Below the pieces are notes generated by a model. It had not been told where the DNA came from. It ran no database searches and saw only the letters and a program-made list of their open reading frames with translations. A program made the position numbers and the translations under genes. Shown here piece by piece: positions 32,562-41,898 of a DNA stretch of 64,000 nucleotides (positions are counted from its first letter, which is position 1; each line of letters begins with the position of its first letter). The DNA comes from CBDDEH01 sp965226865. Lineage in GTDB: Bacteria; Chloroflexota; Dehalococcoidia; Lucifugimonadales; JAGWBF01. The stretch is taken from contig CBDDEH010000004.1 in the NCBI GenBank assembly GCA_965226865.1, positions 186,001 through 250,000 on the forward strand, read 5' to 3'.

Positions 32562-32635
32562 CACCCAGCCACATCTCGAATACGGTGCTAGCTTCAGTGC
32601 ACGTCGGCCCACTTTTTCCGACTAGACTTGACTGA
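32562..32635 (-). repeat. Dispersed repeat R1, copy 3
   Basis: Minus-strand reading: AGTGGGCCGACGTGCACTG, then AGCTAGCACCG and ATTCGAGATGTGGCTGGG. With copy 2 it forms a short tandem array just upstream of the NTPase gene promoter region. Confidence 0.65.
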
Positions 32636-32697
32636 AGGCAGAACCGACCGCCACACCCACCACTTGCATTTCGTTTTCATAGTGACCATTATGGTGT

Positions 32698-32994
32698 ATG
32701 GCCTCGCTCACACCAAAAGGGTCACCGATGGCAGGGAAGGAACCGCTGATCACCCCCGATGAAATTCGAGCCATTAGACAACGACTCGGCCTCTCTCAGG
32801 CTGAGGCAGGTGAGCTCATAGGGGGAGGGCCACGAGCCTTCACGAAGTACGAAGCGGGAACTGTCTCGCCAACCACGTCCGCCGCTAACCTGCTGAGGCT
32901 GTTGGATGCCAACCCAGCAGCCATTGTCACCCTACAGGGATCCGGCTCTCGTCCCATACCCCCCCGGAACAGCGTCTCCGTTCAAGGTGACTAG
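32698..32994 (+). CDS. HTH (MqsA-type) N-terminal part of a disrupted XRE-nuclease-NTPase gene
   Basis: This 98-aa frame has a compact HTH domain: LITPDEIRAIRQRLGLSQ, AEAGELIGGGPRAFTKYEAG, NLLRLLDANPAAI, as in the C-terminal half of MqsA-type antitoxins. At a run of seven Cs (32959-32965) it leaves the frame that continues into the NTPase. Deleting one C joins SRPIPP directly to GTASPFKV of the downstream frame, so this is best read as the first domain of one large protein. An alternative start is ATG 32728. A weak promoter (TTGCAT, 17 bp, CATTAT) ends at 32692, which would favour 32728. Confidence 0.7.
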   Translation: MASLTPKGSPMAGKEPLITPDEIRAIRQRLGLSQAEAGELIGGGPRAFTKYEAGTVSPTTSAANLLRLLDANPAAIVTLQGSGSRPIPPRNSVSVQGD

Positions 32995-34270
32995 CGAGGA
33001 AATCGCTGGCCTCACGGAGCGAACCTTTACGGCCCTATTGGGGCAGTTGCTGCACGCCGAAGCCCAAGTCAACAAACTGCATTCATGCGACGTCTGGATT
33101 CATGTGCCGGCCAATATCCAGGCCCCAGACGGAGGTGAAGATGGGCGCATCGAATGGAAAGGCGGTCCGCCCAGCACGTCTTATCTTCCTTCTCGCCTAA
33201 ACCAGTTCCAGCTAAAGGCTGGCAATATATCCCCCACTGCGGCTGGCAGGGATGCTCTGACCAAAGCTGGGGCAGTCAAGGGTATGGTTCGTTCGGTCCT
33301 TGAGGCCGATGGATGCTACATCATGCTCTGCGCCCGTAGCTACAACCAGCAAGCCATTGAGAGGCGGGTAACGAGAATTCGTGACGCTCTCCGCTCCGCG
33401 GGTATGGACATCCATGACGACCAAGTCGAGTTTTGGGATGCCGAACAGATTGCCTCCTGGGTGAACCATCATGCTGCGGTTGCCACTTGGGTCAAGGAGC
33501 GGACCCAGCCCGGAGCAACAGGCCCATTCAGGTCATGGGACCACTGGGCCGACCGACCCGAGCACCAGAAGTCACCCTGGGTCGAAGATCAAGGGCTAGC
33601 ACCCTTGCGCGACCGCGTGCTTTCGCAAGTCGCCGAGCCGCGCACAGTCGTACGTATTGTTGGCCTATCGGGTGTAGGAAAGTCACGTCTGACCCTCGAA
33701 GCCCTTGGTCCTACCAGGGGCCTCCTCCTCAATGGCATCGTGATGTACGCGTCTCAGTCGGAATTCAGCTCTGAGGATGTCAACAGGGTTGTCCAGAATC
33801 TGTCGGACCTTCCCAAACGCGCCATAGTGGTCGTCGACGACTGCGACGCTGATAGCCACCAAGTTCTTGCTGGCATGAGGTTGCGTCAACGAAGTCAACT
33901 ATCGCTAGTGACGATCGACAACGAGGTCCCAAGTGGGACGCTGGATGACAACACCGTGATGATCGTAGAGTCTCAGCCTACAGTTACAGAGGGCATACTC
34001 CGGCATGTCTCACCCCGGCTGGTTCACGAGGATCAGACCAGACTTGAACGCTTCTCAAAGGGCTTCCCAGAGGTCGCTGTTCGGCTAGGAGCTACATGGA
34101 GTGAGTCAAGACCCATCGGCCACAACTCAAGCGACAGCATGGTTGACGCCTATGTGCTGGGCCGTAAGCCTCGAAACCCTGAGTTGATACTAGAGGCGGC
34201 GACCCTCGTGGCGACGTTTGGACTAGGGCCTGTTCACGCTAATGCGTCGAATTACGTTGTCACTCTATAG
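32906..34270 (+). CDS. Nuclease-like plus P-loop NTPase part of the disrupted defence gene
   Basis: This 454-aa frame overlaps the HTH frame. Residues ~25-200 look like a restriction-endonuclease-like fold (PDGGEDGRIEW followed by NQFQLKAG, a possible D...QxK active site). Then come Walker A VGLSGVGKSRLTLEA (~250-264) and Walker B AIVVVDDCD (~306), as in STAND/AAA-like NTPases. The last 15 codons (after FGL) are encoded by a MITE inserted at 34226/34227 and end at a chance stop at 34270. The natural continuation resumes at 34418. As it stands the product would be truncated after the ATPase core. Confidence 0.75.
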   Translation: MPTQQPLSPYRDPALVPYPPGTASPFKVTSEEIAGLTERTFTALLGQLLHAEAQVNKLHSCDVWIHVPANIQAPDGGEDGRIEWKGGPPSTSYLPSRLNQFQLKAGNISPTAAGRDALTKAGAVKGMVRSVLEADGCYIMLCARSYNQQAIERRVTRIRDALRSAGMDIHDDQVEFWDAEQIASWVNHHAAVATWVKERTQPGATGPFRSWDHWADRPEHQKSPWVEDQGLAPLRDRVLSQVAEPRTVVRIVGLSGVGKSRLTLEALGPTRGLLLNGIVMYASQSEFSSEDVNRVVQNLSDLPKRAIVVVDDCDADSHQVLAGMRLRQRSQLSLVTIDNEVPSGTLDDNTVMIVESQPTVTEGILRHVSPRLVHEDQTRLERFSKGFPEVAVRLGATWSESRPIGHNSSDSMVDAYVLGRKPRNPELILEAATLVATFGLGPVHANASNYVVTL

Positions 34271-34417
34271 ATCGTGCAACAGAACAATGCGTCCACACCG
34301 TCAATAAGGGGCTTTCGTCTCATCTTCACTCACCGTGAGAAACTGACCGTGATTTTCTCAGGCTTATCATATCTACCCTCACCTTCAACGCTCCTATTTA
34401 GAGTGAACACCCCCTAG
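34227..34417 (+). mobile_element. MITE (187-191 bp) inserted in the NTPase gene
   Basis: Imperfect terminal inverted repeats (CTAGGGCCTGTTCACGCTAA on the left, CTAGGGGGTGTTCACTCTAA on the right strand-complement) are flanked by CTAG at 34223-34226 and 34414-34417; the duplication could equally be only TA. There is no coding capacity. Removing 191 bp joins the codons of FGL directly to VDVESP in frame and without residue loss. The TIR and CTAG/TA target suggest mobilisation by an IS5- or IS630-like transposase, which is not present in the window. Confidence 0.85.
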
Positions 34418-37116
34418 TGGATGTGGAGTCTCCGGCCGAGGGTGAGCTGAGCAAGATCGCCAGCCTGCGGGGTGGCATTAGCGGCGAAGACATCTACTCG
34501 GCGGTCTCTCAGCTCGTTGACAGAGGTGTGGTTCGAAAGAGAGGGAGACTTGTCACTCTTCAACCCTTCCCTGTAGCAATGATACTAGCCGAGCGTCAGT
34601 GGAAAGAGTGGCCTCCTAACACATGGGAGAGCGTTCTGGGTGGCGACATATCCGCCAAGTTGAAAGTCTCGGCTGCTAAGCAACTTGCATTGCTAAACAC
34701 AACCGAAATCTCAGAACGCGTTGTGGCCCATGTCTGTCGCCCCCAAGGGGCCTTCGAGGGCCTAGGTGGCATAACTACGGATGGTCACGCAGAGGTATTA
34801 TCGGCCCTCGCCGAAATTGACCATGAAGTAGTCGTCGAACGGATCGATCGCTCCCTGTCCGATGGTGGAGACTCACTCGTGATCGGAGGCGACGTACGCC
34901 GGCACCTGGTCCGAGGTTTGGAAAAGATATCGTTTCACCCCCAAACATTTGAGGAGGCAGCACGTCTCTTACTGCGCATGGCCGCCGAGGAGGAGTTGCA
35001 ATCCAAAGATTTGGTGGACGGCCACTCCTGGCAAATCACCTTGACCAGTGATGCCATCGGCAAGTTCAAACGGCTCTTTCCAATGCTGGAGGGAGGTACA
35101 GAGGCCAATGGGGACGCACGGCTCGCCTTCTTGGAGGAAGCTGCAGATACCGACGACGCTGTCGAGCTCGAGGTAGTAGCCGGAGCTCTGAGTGCCGGGT
35201 TGGAAATGCGTCACTTCTCTCGCGTGCTGGGTGCAGAGGTTCAAGGTTCTCGTTCGGCCCTCCGGCCCTGGCAACCGGCGACCCAGGAAGAGGCGATCAG
35301 GTACATCGAAGGGTGTACAAGGCAGCTCATCCGGCTCGCCCTGAAGAGTGGCAGTGCTGCTGACTTAGCGCGCTCGCTGCTTGGTCATGAGTTGAGCAGT
35401 CTGGTCTTGGAGGGATTCACTGACACGGTAGATACGGCCGTCGGTCTCGTGGGCACCAGGGTGGAATACTGGCCTGAGGCCCTCGTGAGCCTTCGAGCGG
35501 CGATTGCGTTCGACGCCGAAGAACTCGGCCCTGAGTCAACTGAACGGGTTAGGGAATGGGTAGCAGGGTTGCAGCCAGATAGCCTTGAGTCACGCACACA
35601 CGCTCTCGTAACTGAATCATCATGGAACGACTCCGAGAGCAGGGAACACGACTACGATGCCCAATACCGTCGTCGAACCGAAGCAGTGCGTAAGCTAGCT
35701 GCCGACCTGTTGAAACAGCCAGCGGCTCTTTCGTCCTGTCTGCGTCAGGTCAGTCGAGGCCAGCAGCATATGGCTCACGAATTAGGTGAAGCACTTGCGG
35801 AACTTGCCAATTCGCCCCTGAACTGGCTGGAGACCATTACAGAGGCCGTTGCAGAGACTCCTGAAGACGAGCGGAACCACGATCTGATGGCAGGATTTGT
35901 CGCCGGGCTTGCGGAGAGTTGTCCTGGGGCCGTGGAGGATTTTAAGGAGAAGGCTGCGGGGTCGCACGATCTCGCTCCATCACTTCCCCAGATCTGTTGG
36001 CGTCTCGGAATCACCCCCAACGACGTCCGACTGACGATCGCCTCTCTTCAGAATCGCGTGTTGTCCCCGTCGCGACTGCATCTGTGGTCATTTGGTGGGA
36101 AGCTCGCCGAGGTTCCACCACAGGAGGTCGCATCCCTTATTGGCATGATGATGGACCACAGTGCCGACGGGTTCACCGAGGCGGTGACCTTGATGGGGAT
36201 GTATTCCTTCGGCGATGCCGATAGGCTCAGTGGACTTCGATCTCAAGTAGTAAAGCTGGCGGAGACGTCAGCTAAGTGGAAACTGACTAGGCGCGCTCAG
36301 CAGTGCCAATACCACTTCGAGAACATCATCGGATGGATGCTCGTCAAGGGTAGGCAGGACCCCGATGCTTGCGCTACCGCCCTAGCCCTCGCGAAGGCTG
36401 TAGCCGACGTCCAAGAGTTGAATGATGACTTGCTGTTGAAGCCGATGCTCCCAAAGCTACTGTCGGACTTTCCAGAGATTGCCTGGCCGCTTATAGGTCA
36501 GGCAATCGTATCGGACCCAAGGCGTGGCTGGCGACTGAGGTACACCTTGGGCGACCCTTCCCATTCGGGGCGAGGGACCAAACCCGTGCTCCTTAGCCTC
36601 CCGGATGCGACCCTCTTCGCTTGGTGCCACGCCAACCCCAATCAGGCACCGGCCTTCTTGGCAGGATGCGTCCCCGTCTTGGCTACAAGTGAAGTTGCTG
36701 CCAATGAACGCCCCCTACATCCCATGATGGCTTGGCTGATTGACGAGTTCGGAGACCGCGAAGATGTGCAGCTAGCCATTGAAAGGAACATTCACACCTT
36801 CGGCTGGTCGGGATCGATGACGACCTACTACGAGCCCTACAGGCGGCCGCTGACGGCATTACTGCAGCACAAGAAGCCAAAGGTGCGACGTTGGGCACGA
36901 GCCACGCTTCGATATGTCGAGAACCTGCTAAATGAGGTTCGCAGGCAGGACGAAGAGAGAGGCGCAGTGGGAGACTTAGTGAAGATACGAGAGCCCCTTA
37001 ACGCACAGGTGAGTCATGACGACAGGCTCTATCGGGAATTGAAGAGCATGGAAAGTTCCGACAGGAAAAGACCAGCCTTGGCCCCAGGAGCACCTGGAGA
37101 GGCAGCATGGACGTAA
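34417..37116 (+). CDS. C-terminal helical-repeat part of the disrupted NTPase gene
   Basis: This 899-aa frame continues the NTPase protein after the MITE. It begins with a winged-helix-like segment (GISGEDIYSAVSQLVDRGVVRKRGRLVTLQPFPVAMIL), as found after STAND ATPase cores, and then about 800 residues of alpha-helical repeats (HEAT/TPR-like) with no enzymatic motif. Such long repeat tails are usually the sensor part of STAND proteins. There is no ribosome binding site before 34417, and the apparent GTG start arises from the MITE junction. The stop overlaps the ATG of the HEPN gene by 10 bp. Confidence 0.75.
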   Translation: MDVESPAEGELSKIASLRGGISGEDIYSAVSQLVDRGVVRKRGRLVTLQPFPVAMILAERQWKEWPPNTWESVLGGDISAKLKVSAAKQLALLNTTEISERVVAHVCRPQGAFEGLGGITTDGHAEVLSALAEIDHEVVVERIDRSLSDGGDSLVIGGDVRRHLVRGLEKISFHPQTFEEAARLLLRMAAEEELQSKDLVDGHSWQITLTSDAIGKFKRLFPMLEGGTEANGDARLAFLEEAADTDDAVELEVVAGALSAGLEMRHFSRVLGAEVQGSRSALRPWQPATQEEAIRYIEGCTRQLIRLALKSGSAADLARSLLGHELSSLVLEGFTDTVDTAVGLVGTRVEYWPEALVSLRAAIAFDAEELGPESTERVREWVAGLQPDSLESRTHALVTESSWNDSESREHDYDAQYRRRTEAVRKLAADLLKQPAALSSCLRQVSRGQQHMAHELGEALAELANSPLNWLETITEAVAETPEDERNHDLMAGFVAGLAESCPGAVEDFKEKAAGSHDLAPSLPQICWRLGITPNDVRLTIASLQNRVLSPSRLHLWSFGGKLAEVPPQEVASLIGMMMDHSADGFTEAVTLMGMYSFGDADRLSGLRSQVVKLAETSAKWKLTRRAQQCQYHFENIIGWMLVKGRQDPDACATALALAKAVADVQELNDDLLLKPMLPKLLSDFPEIAWPLIGQAIVSDPRRGWRLRYTLGDPSHSGRGTKPVLLSLPDATLFAWCHANPNQAPAFLAGCVPVLATSEVAANERPLHPMMAWLIDEFGDREDVQLAIERNIHTFGWSGSMTTYYEPYRRPLTALLQHKKPKVRRWARATLRYVENLLNEVRRQDEERGAVGDLVKIREPLNAQVSHDDRLYRELKSMESSDRKRPALAPGAPGEAAWT

Positions 37117-37253
37117 CTCCGGATAGACATACAAGGTGGTACCAAGGCATCCAGAGAATCTACAGGAATGCTGTGGTCAGGCATCTCAGGACTACCTTGC
37201 GAGACGAGTATCCCGAAGACTGGGAAAGCGTCCTTCAGGGGCCGTTCGCTAAG
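37107..37253 (+). pseudogene. N-terminal 49 codons of the HEPN (Swt1-like) gene, cut by an IS
   Basis: It begins MDVTPDRHTRWYQGIQRIYR and continues to VLQGPFAK, starting 10 bp before the NTPase stop, hence translationally coupled. The reading frame then enters an IS1380-type element whose left end starts at 37254, so any longer product is artificial. The frame resumes exactly after the right copy of the 5-bp target duplication CTAAG, at 38965 (EWPTIVESAH). Confidence 0.8.
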
Positions 37254-38959
37254 CCCGAATCCACCGAAGGACGTCCTTGGGGACAGCCATTGAAGAAGCC
37301 AGCGGGTGCTCCTCTGAATCTGGGATAATGGTTTTGGAACAGAAACCCGCCCGGAAACAAGGAGCACCCAATAGATGCTGCCACGCAACCACCCCGACCG
37401 GATCCAAATCACCTTCGACGACCGCCGCCTGGTGGCCAATGCCGGGCTGATCCTTCCGGCCACCCTAGCCCGGCACCTGGGCCTGCGGGAACTCGTCGAC
37501 CATCACCTTGACCTCGGCGGAGCGCCGGGACGGGCGAACACTGGGGACAAGATGCTGACGCTGGTCGCTTCCGCGCTGGCAGGCGGCGACTGCATCGACG
37601 ACGCCGATGTGCTGCGCGCTGGTGGGACGGTCGGTGTTCCAGGCTGCGTGGTCAAGGCGCCATCCACCCTGGGGACCTTCCTGCGCAGCTTCCGGTGGGG
37701 GCATGTCCGTCAGCTGGACCGGGTGAGCCGCCAGTTGTTGGCCCGGGCCTGGGCCGCTGGGGCCGGACCCGGCGACTCGCCCCTGACCATCGACCTTGAT
37801 TCGACCATCTGCGAGACCTATGGACTGGCCAAGGAGGGAGCGCGCCACCACGGCTATACCGGCGCCCGCGGGGCTATCACCCGCTGCTGGCCATTGCCGC
37901 CGGCACCGGAGGCGTGCTGATGTCCCGGCTGCGCGAGGGCCGGGCCAACACCGCCCGTGGCGCCGCCCACTTCCTGCGTGAGACGGTGGGGCGGGTGCGC
38001 TACGGCGGGGCCAGGGGACGACTCACGCTACGGGCCGACAGCGGGTTCTACACTCATGGCGTGGTATCCGTCTGCCGCAAGATGGATGTCCGCTTCTCTA
38101 TCACCATCCGCCAGCGTGCCAGCCTGCGGGACCTGATCGAGGCGATACCAGAGGAGGACTGGACTCCCATTCCCCACTGGATGGACGGCGCCGCCGATGT
38201 CGCCGAGACGACTTACACCCCGTTCCAGACCAAGCCGGACGCCCCGCCGGCGCGGCTCATTGTCCGGCGGGTGAAGCCGACACCCGGTTCCCAGCTGGCC
38301 CTCTTCGCCAGATACAGCTATCACGGCTTCATCACCGACCGGGACGGGGAGTTGCTCGAACTGGAGGCCGATCATCGCCGCCACGCCGAGGTCGAGAACG
38401 CCATACGCGACCTCAAGTACGGCGTCGGGCTGAACCACATGCCGTCGGGGCGCTTCGCCGCCAACGGCGCCTGGCTGGCGGTACAGGTGATGGCGCATAA
38501 CCTGGCCCGCTGGACCGCGCGCATCGGCCTGGGCGAGCGGACCGTGATCACCAAGACCCTCAGGCGGCGGGTCTTCGCTCTGGTGGGACGGATCACCCGC
38601 TCGGCGCGCCGCCTCACTTTGCATCTCCCCCGGCGCTGGCCCTGGGAAACCCAGTTCAGTCGCGCCTTGGCCCGGCTGCAAGCCATTCCGTACCCGGCCT
38701 GACGGCCAGCCTGCAACTGACCCAACGTCCCCGCAATCTCGCGCCACCCCGGTCGCGAGAGTCCCCTGCTGCGTATCCTCTCGCCATCCCGCGCATCGCA
38801 ACTCCCGCATAGGGCCTTAGGGGCCCTGTGCGGCGACTGAAGACCGTCCGCCGGCCTCCCATCTACCCCAAGACCCCAGGCCATCTCCCCTGTAGCTCCC
38901 TCACCCACCCCCTTCCGCTGTCCTCACGCCGTCCATCAGTGTCCTTCGGTGGATTCGGG
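37254..38959 (+). mobile_element. IS1380-family insertion sequence (1,706 bp) inside the HEPN gene
   Basis: Perfect 19-bp terminal inverted repeats (CCCGAATCCACCGAAGGAC at 37254 and its complement ending at 38959) are flanked by direct 5-bp duplications CTAAG (37249-37253 and 38960-38964). The length and transposase type fit IS1380. GC content is clearly higher than in the surrounding gene. The transposase it carries is frameshifted, so this copy is probably not autonomous. Confidence 0.9.
37375..38702 (+). pseudogene. IS1380 family transposase, frameshifted
   Basis: The first part (37375 to about 37868) reads RIQITFDDRRLVANAGLILP...LTIDLDSTICETYGLAKEG with the first DDE Asp. The second part (in another frame, visible from about 37870 to 38702) continues YHPLLAIAAG, MSRLREGRANTARGAAHFL, LRADSGFYTHGVV and EVENAIRDLKYGVGLNHMP. 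A single missing base near 37,868, in the run GCGGGGC, separates the frames. The actinobacterial-like IS1380 pattern is clear. Confidence 0.88.
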
Positions 38960-38964
38960 CTAAG

Positions 38965-41898
38965 GAGTGGCCTACTATAGTTGAGAGCGCTCATCTCTCG
39001 CGAACGATCGGCGTCATCAGTTCAACGCCGCGAGATGCGGCAGACTATCTGGGCGTCAATCATTTCTACAATCTCTTCGACGCCCAATTCGAACTGCTAT
39101 TTCCCGCGCAGAGAGAGACCACCCCGGAAGCACGGAAACAAGAGAAAGCTGCGGTACTGGACTGGGCAAAGGAAATCAAGACTGTCAGGGATCCGGAGTC
39201 ACATCCCCCCAGTGAGGACATGGATATCCATGATGTCGTGCGACAGTTGGACAACGCTCGGCGCATCTGCTCCAAATTTGACAGGCAATCAGCCGATGAG
39301 CTATCGGCGCTCATTTACCTCTTGCACTCTGATCGTCCAACCGATTTTGGGCGCGTCGAGAAGGGAGCGTCCCATCGCCAGCCTAGCCAGGTAACCCCAC
39401 CCAGCGACCTTCATGCAGAAGCGCTGCTACTTGGTCCAGTGCAAGCCCTTGGCCTGGCGTCACGTGTTGAGAAGGCTCAGCAACTGGCCTCCGATGCGCC
39501 CGCCGATGCCGGCCGCCTCTATGCAGAAATCGCAGACGCTCTCCGTGAACGGTTCCCTGGATATGCAGATCGATTTGAGCGGCTTCGCGCCACTGCTCTC
39601 AGGGCGGCGGGAGACTCCGAGGCTAGCCATGACCTTCTGATGCAACTCGCCATTCGAGACCTTTGGGAGCGGGCCGAACCGAAACTGGGCTCAGAGGTGG
39701 CGGCCGGTGTTGAGGAGCTACACAAAGAGGTCGACGCGATTCGGCAGGCACGTGGGCGTGCCTTAGTCCACTTTGGAAGGTGTCACGAGTATCCCGGGGA
39801 ACTTGAGAAACTCGCGGAGTGTTTCGAGAACCTCGGACCGGATGATGACTTCGCTCCTGTCATAGCAGTTCTCTCTGCCGAGGCTGCGCTTGCCGACCGT
39901 GCCTACCAATTCGTTCTGGATCGGAAAGAGAGCCTGCAAAGGGCAGCGACGGGTGGAAACACGGAAATCGAGCTACGGGTTCGTGCCGCCTTGGGTGACG
40001 CCGGGGTATCGGACGTCTGGACCGATCTTATTGACAGAGCCAGTTCACTCCGGTTTCCAGCGGCTGAAGGAACCTACATCTGTCTTCGAGGAGCCCGTTG
40101 GTGCGCATGGAACGGACAACTGGGCAAGGCTCAGTCACTCTATCGGTTGGCGACCAAGCTTGGTTCGGAGGCAGGGCTTGACCTGGACGTGGAGAACGCT
40201 CTCTGGTCGCTCACGCTGCTCTATTCGCTTGGGGATCTCTCGGTAGAGCTCTTCTGGGAACTCTCCGAGACGAACCGCATGGCGCTCTCCATCGAAGGTT
40301 CACGCTCTTTCGTGAGAGTGAACTCGCGAACCCAACGGCGTTCGTATCAATACCTGGCCAATCGACAATTACCAGAAGCACATCTGTGGGCGCAGTACCG
40401 TCTGCTTGAGTCCATCCGCAGTGGATGCCTCATGGCCGAGCTGGAATCATACTCGATCCTTGCGCGTATCTACGCTCAATCAGACGAAACCCTCGATGCT
40501 CTCGAGCACGCAGTCCTTGGCGGCTCGCAGCAACTCGTGAAGGAGATAGCCCCGAATCTTGATGAGTGGCCGCAATTCCTCTCGAACATGGTGGTCAGCA
40601 ATACTCCTTGGGTGCGGCAGAGTGCCCTTCAGGCTGTGGAGTATGTCGGTGACCTCGCGCCACCGGAGTCAGCACGCAGACTTGTTCCTGAACTCCTAGG
40701 TCAGCTGCACGAAGCCGCGAATGACGCTCGGGTAGCTCCCGCTCTGCTCAAGGCGCTCGGGACTCTGATCCTTGAGGCGACTGACAATGACCTAGAGCAG
40801 CTCATGCCTTACCTTGACGAATACGCGGCTCGCGAACCAGATACATACCGACTGACTGACCCTGGTGTAATGACCTTGGCCGCACGGCTGTATCGGTTCC
40901 GGCCTACATTCAGGCAGCAGGCTGCAGCGATACTTGGAGAGATGGCCATCGGTTCTCACACTGGCGAGTGGTCGCGAGCGCTCGACGAATGCGGAGACGA
41001 CACGGGGGAACTCATCGAAGCGTTTGAGCGAATTTCTGAACGTGAGAACATCGATCTCGCTCATTTCTTGTCTGACCTTGGCCATCTGACCAGCGGGACA
41101 CGTGAGGTCTGGTTGCAGCGGCTGCAGTTCGTCGCCGATCATCCTCTGGGACAGCGCACCGAGCATGCAATTGGTCCGAGATACGATGTCCCGATCGCGT
41201 TCCTACGAGAGCAGAATCCTACAGTAGTCCTTCAGTATGTGGATAAGTTGGTCGCAATTGGCTGCGATGTTGGCGAATTTGTCCTCAACCGAGCTGCTGC
41301 GCTTGCAGCTGCGACGAACGTGATCGATACGCTTTCGGTCAGTGACAAGAGGCATCTCTTTGAGCGTGTGAGGCCGCTGGTGGAGCAGTCAATCCAGATC
41401 TCTGAATCGGATCGATTTCATGTCAGCACCCAGCATCCGCTAAGTCGGTTCCGAATATCACTCGGAAGCGCAACCAATTTGCGAACGTCGGCCGGATGGC
41501 TACTAGCGCACGCCGCTACAAGCCCAGACGAATGCTCTGCGGTCGCGGAGTTGGCACTCGATTGGGTGCGGTCTGACGAGTCCACACTACAAGGAGCTGG
41601 GGCTGCTATCCTCACCTTGCCGAACCTGTCTTCCGGTACGGCGCGAGGTTCTGTGCTTGCCAAACATACGAATCCATCGGTGCGCAAGGAAGTAATATGG
41701 ATGCCCAGCATGCAGGAATCCCCGGACGCAGTGACGTTCAAGCAACTCGCAGATGACCCGAACCGAAGCGTTCGGATAGCGGTCGCGCGAGCTCTGCCAC
41801 ATGTCGTATCTATGGACGCCGACTCCTACGAGCGCATTCGAGTACGTCTGAACAATGACACGAGTGCAATCGTTAGAGCCTGTGCGTCTGCGCTTTGA
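38965..41898 (+). CDS. HEPN (Swt1-like) plus TPR/HEAT-repeat protein, main part; 5' end cut off by IS1380
   Basis: The frame is open from the IS edge (EWPTIVESAHLSRTIG) through GVNHFYNLFDAQFELLFP and VRDPESHPPSEDM, an RxxxxH motif as in HEPN ribonucleases. Then come about 850 residues of helical repeats (TPR-like ALRERFPGYADRFERL, HEAT-like DDPNRSVRIAVARALPHV at the end). The first Met inside is at 39220, after the HEPN motif, so the present gene has lost its start. Joined to 37107-37253 it gives 1,026 aa. Its probable role is the RNase effector of the NTPase-HEPN pair. Confidence 0.75.
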   Translation, partial: EWPTIVESAHLSRTIGVISSTPRDAADYLGVNHFYNLFDAQFELLFPAQRETTPEARKQEKAAVLDWAKEIKTVRDPESHPPSEDMDIHDVVRQLDNARRICSKFDRQSADELSALIYLLHSDRPTDFGRVEKGASHRQPSQVTPPSDLHAEALLLGPVQALGLASRVEKAQQLASDAPADAGRLYAEIADALRERFPGYADRFERLRATALRAAGDSEASHDLLMQLAIRDLWERAEPKLGSEVAAGVEELHKEVDAIRQARGRALVHFGRCHEYPGELEKLAECFENLGPDDDFAPVIAVLSAEAALADRAYQFVLDRKESLQRAATGGNTEIELRVRAALGDAGVSDVWTDLIDRASSLRFPAAEGTYICLRGARWCAWNGQLGKAQSLYRLATKLGSEAGLDLDVENALWSLTLLYSLGDLSVELFWELSETNRMALSIEGSRSFVRVNSRTQRRSYQYLANRQLPEAHLWAQYRLLESIRSGCLMAELESYSILARIYAQSDETLDALEHAVLGGSQQLVKEIAPNLDEWPQFLSNMVVSNTPWVRQSALQAVEYVGDLAPPESARRLVPELLGQLHEAANDARVAPALLKALGTLILEATDNDLEQLMPYLDEYAAREPDTYRLTDPGVMTLAARLYRFRPTFRQQAAAILGEMAIGSHTGEWSRALDECGDDTGELIEAFERISERENIDLAHFLSDLGHLTSGTREVWLQRLQFVADHPLGQRTEHAIGPRYDVPIAFLREQNPTVVLQYVDKLVAIGCDVGEFVLNRAAALAAATNVIDTLSVSDKRHLFERVRPLVEQSIQISESDRFHVSTQHPLSRFRISLGSATNLRTSAGWLLAHAATSPDECSAVAELALDWVRSDESTLQGAGAAILTLPNLSSGTARGSVLAKHTNPSVRKEVIWMPSMQESPDAVTFKQLADDPNRSVRIAVARALPHVVSMDADSYERIRVRLNNDTSAIVRACASAL

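Noticed and set aside
32162..32572. 136-aa minus-strand ORF upstream of the NTPase gene
   Set aside because: It runs through two tandem copies of repeat R1 and has no motif or ribosome binding site; it is not conserved between repeat copies.
37107..37328. 73-aa ORF as a complete small gene
   Set aside because: Only the first 49 codons belong to the HEPN gene; the rest is the left end of the IS1380-type element.
39220..41898. 892-aa gene starting at Met 39220 as a normal intact gene
   Set aside because: The frame is open upstream to the IS edge and contains the HEPN motif before this Met, so the start is an artefact of the insertion.
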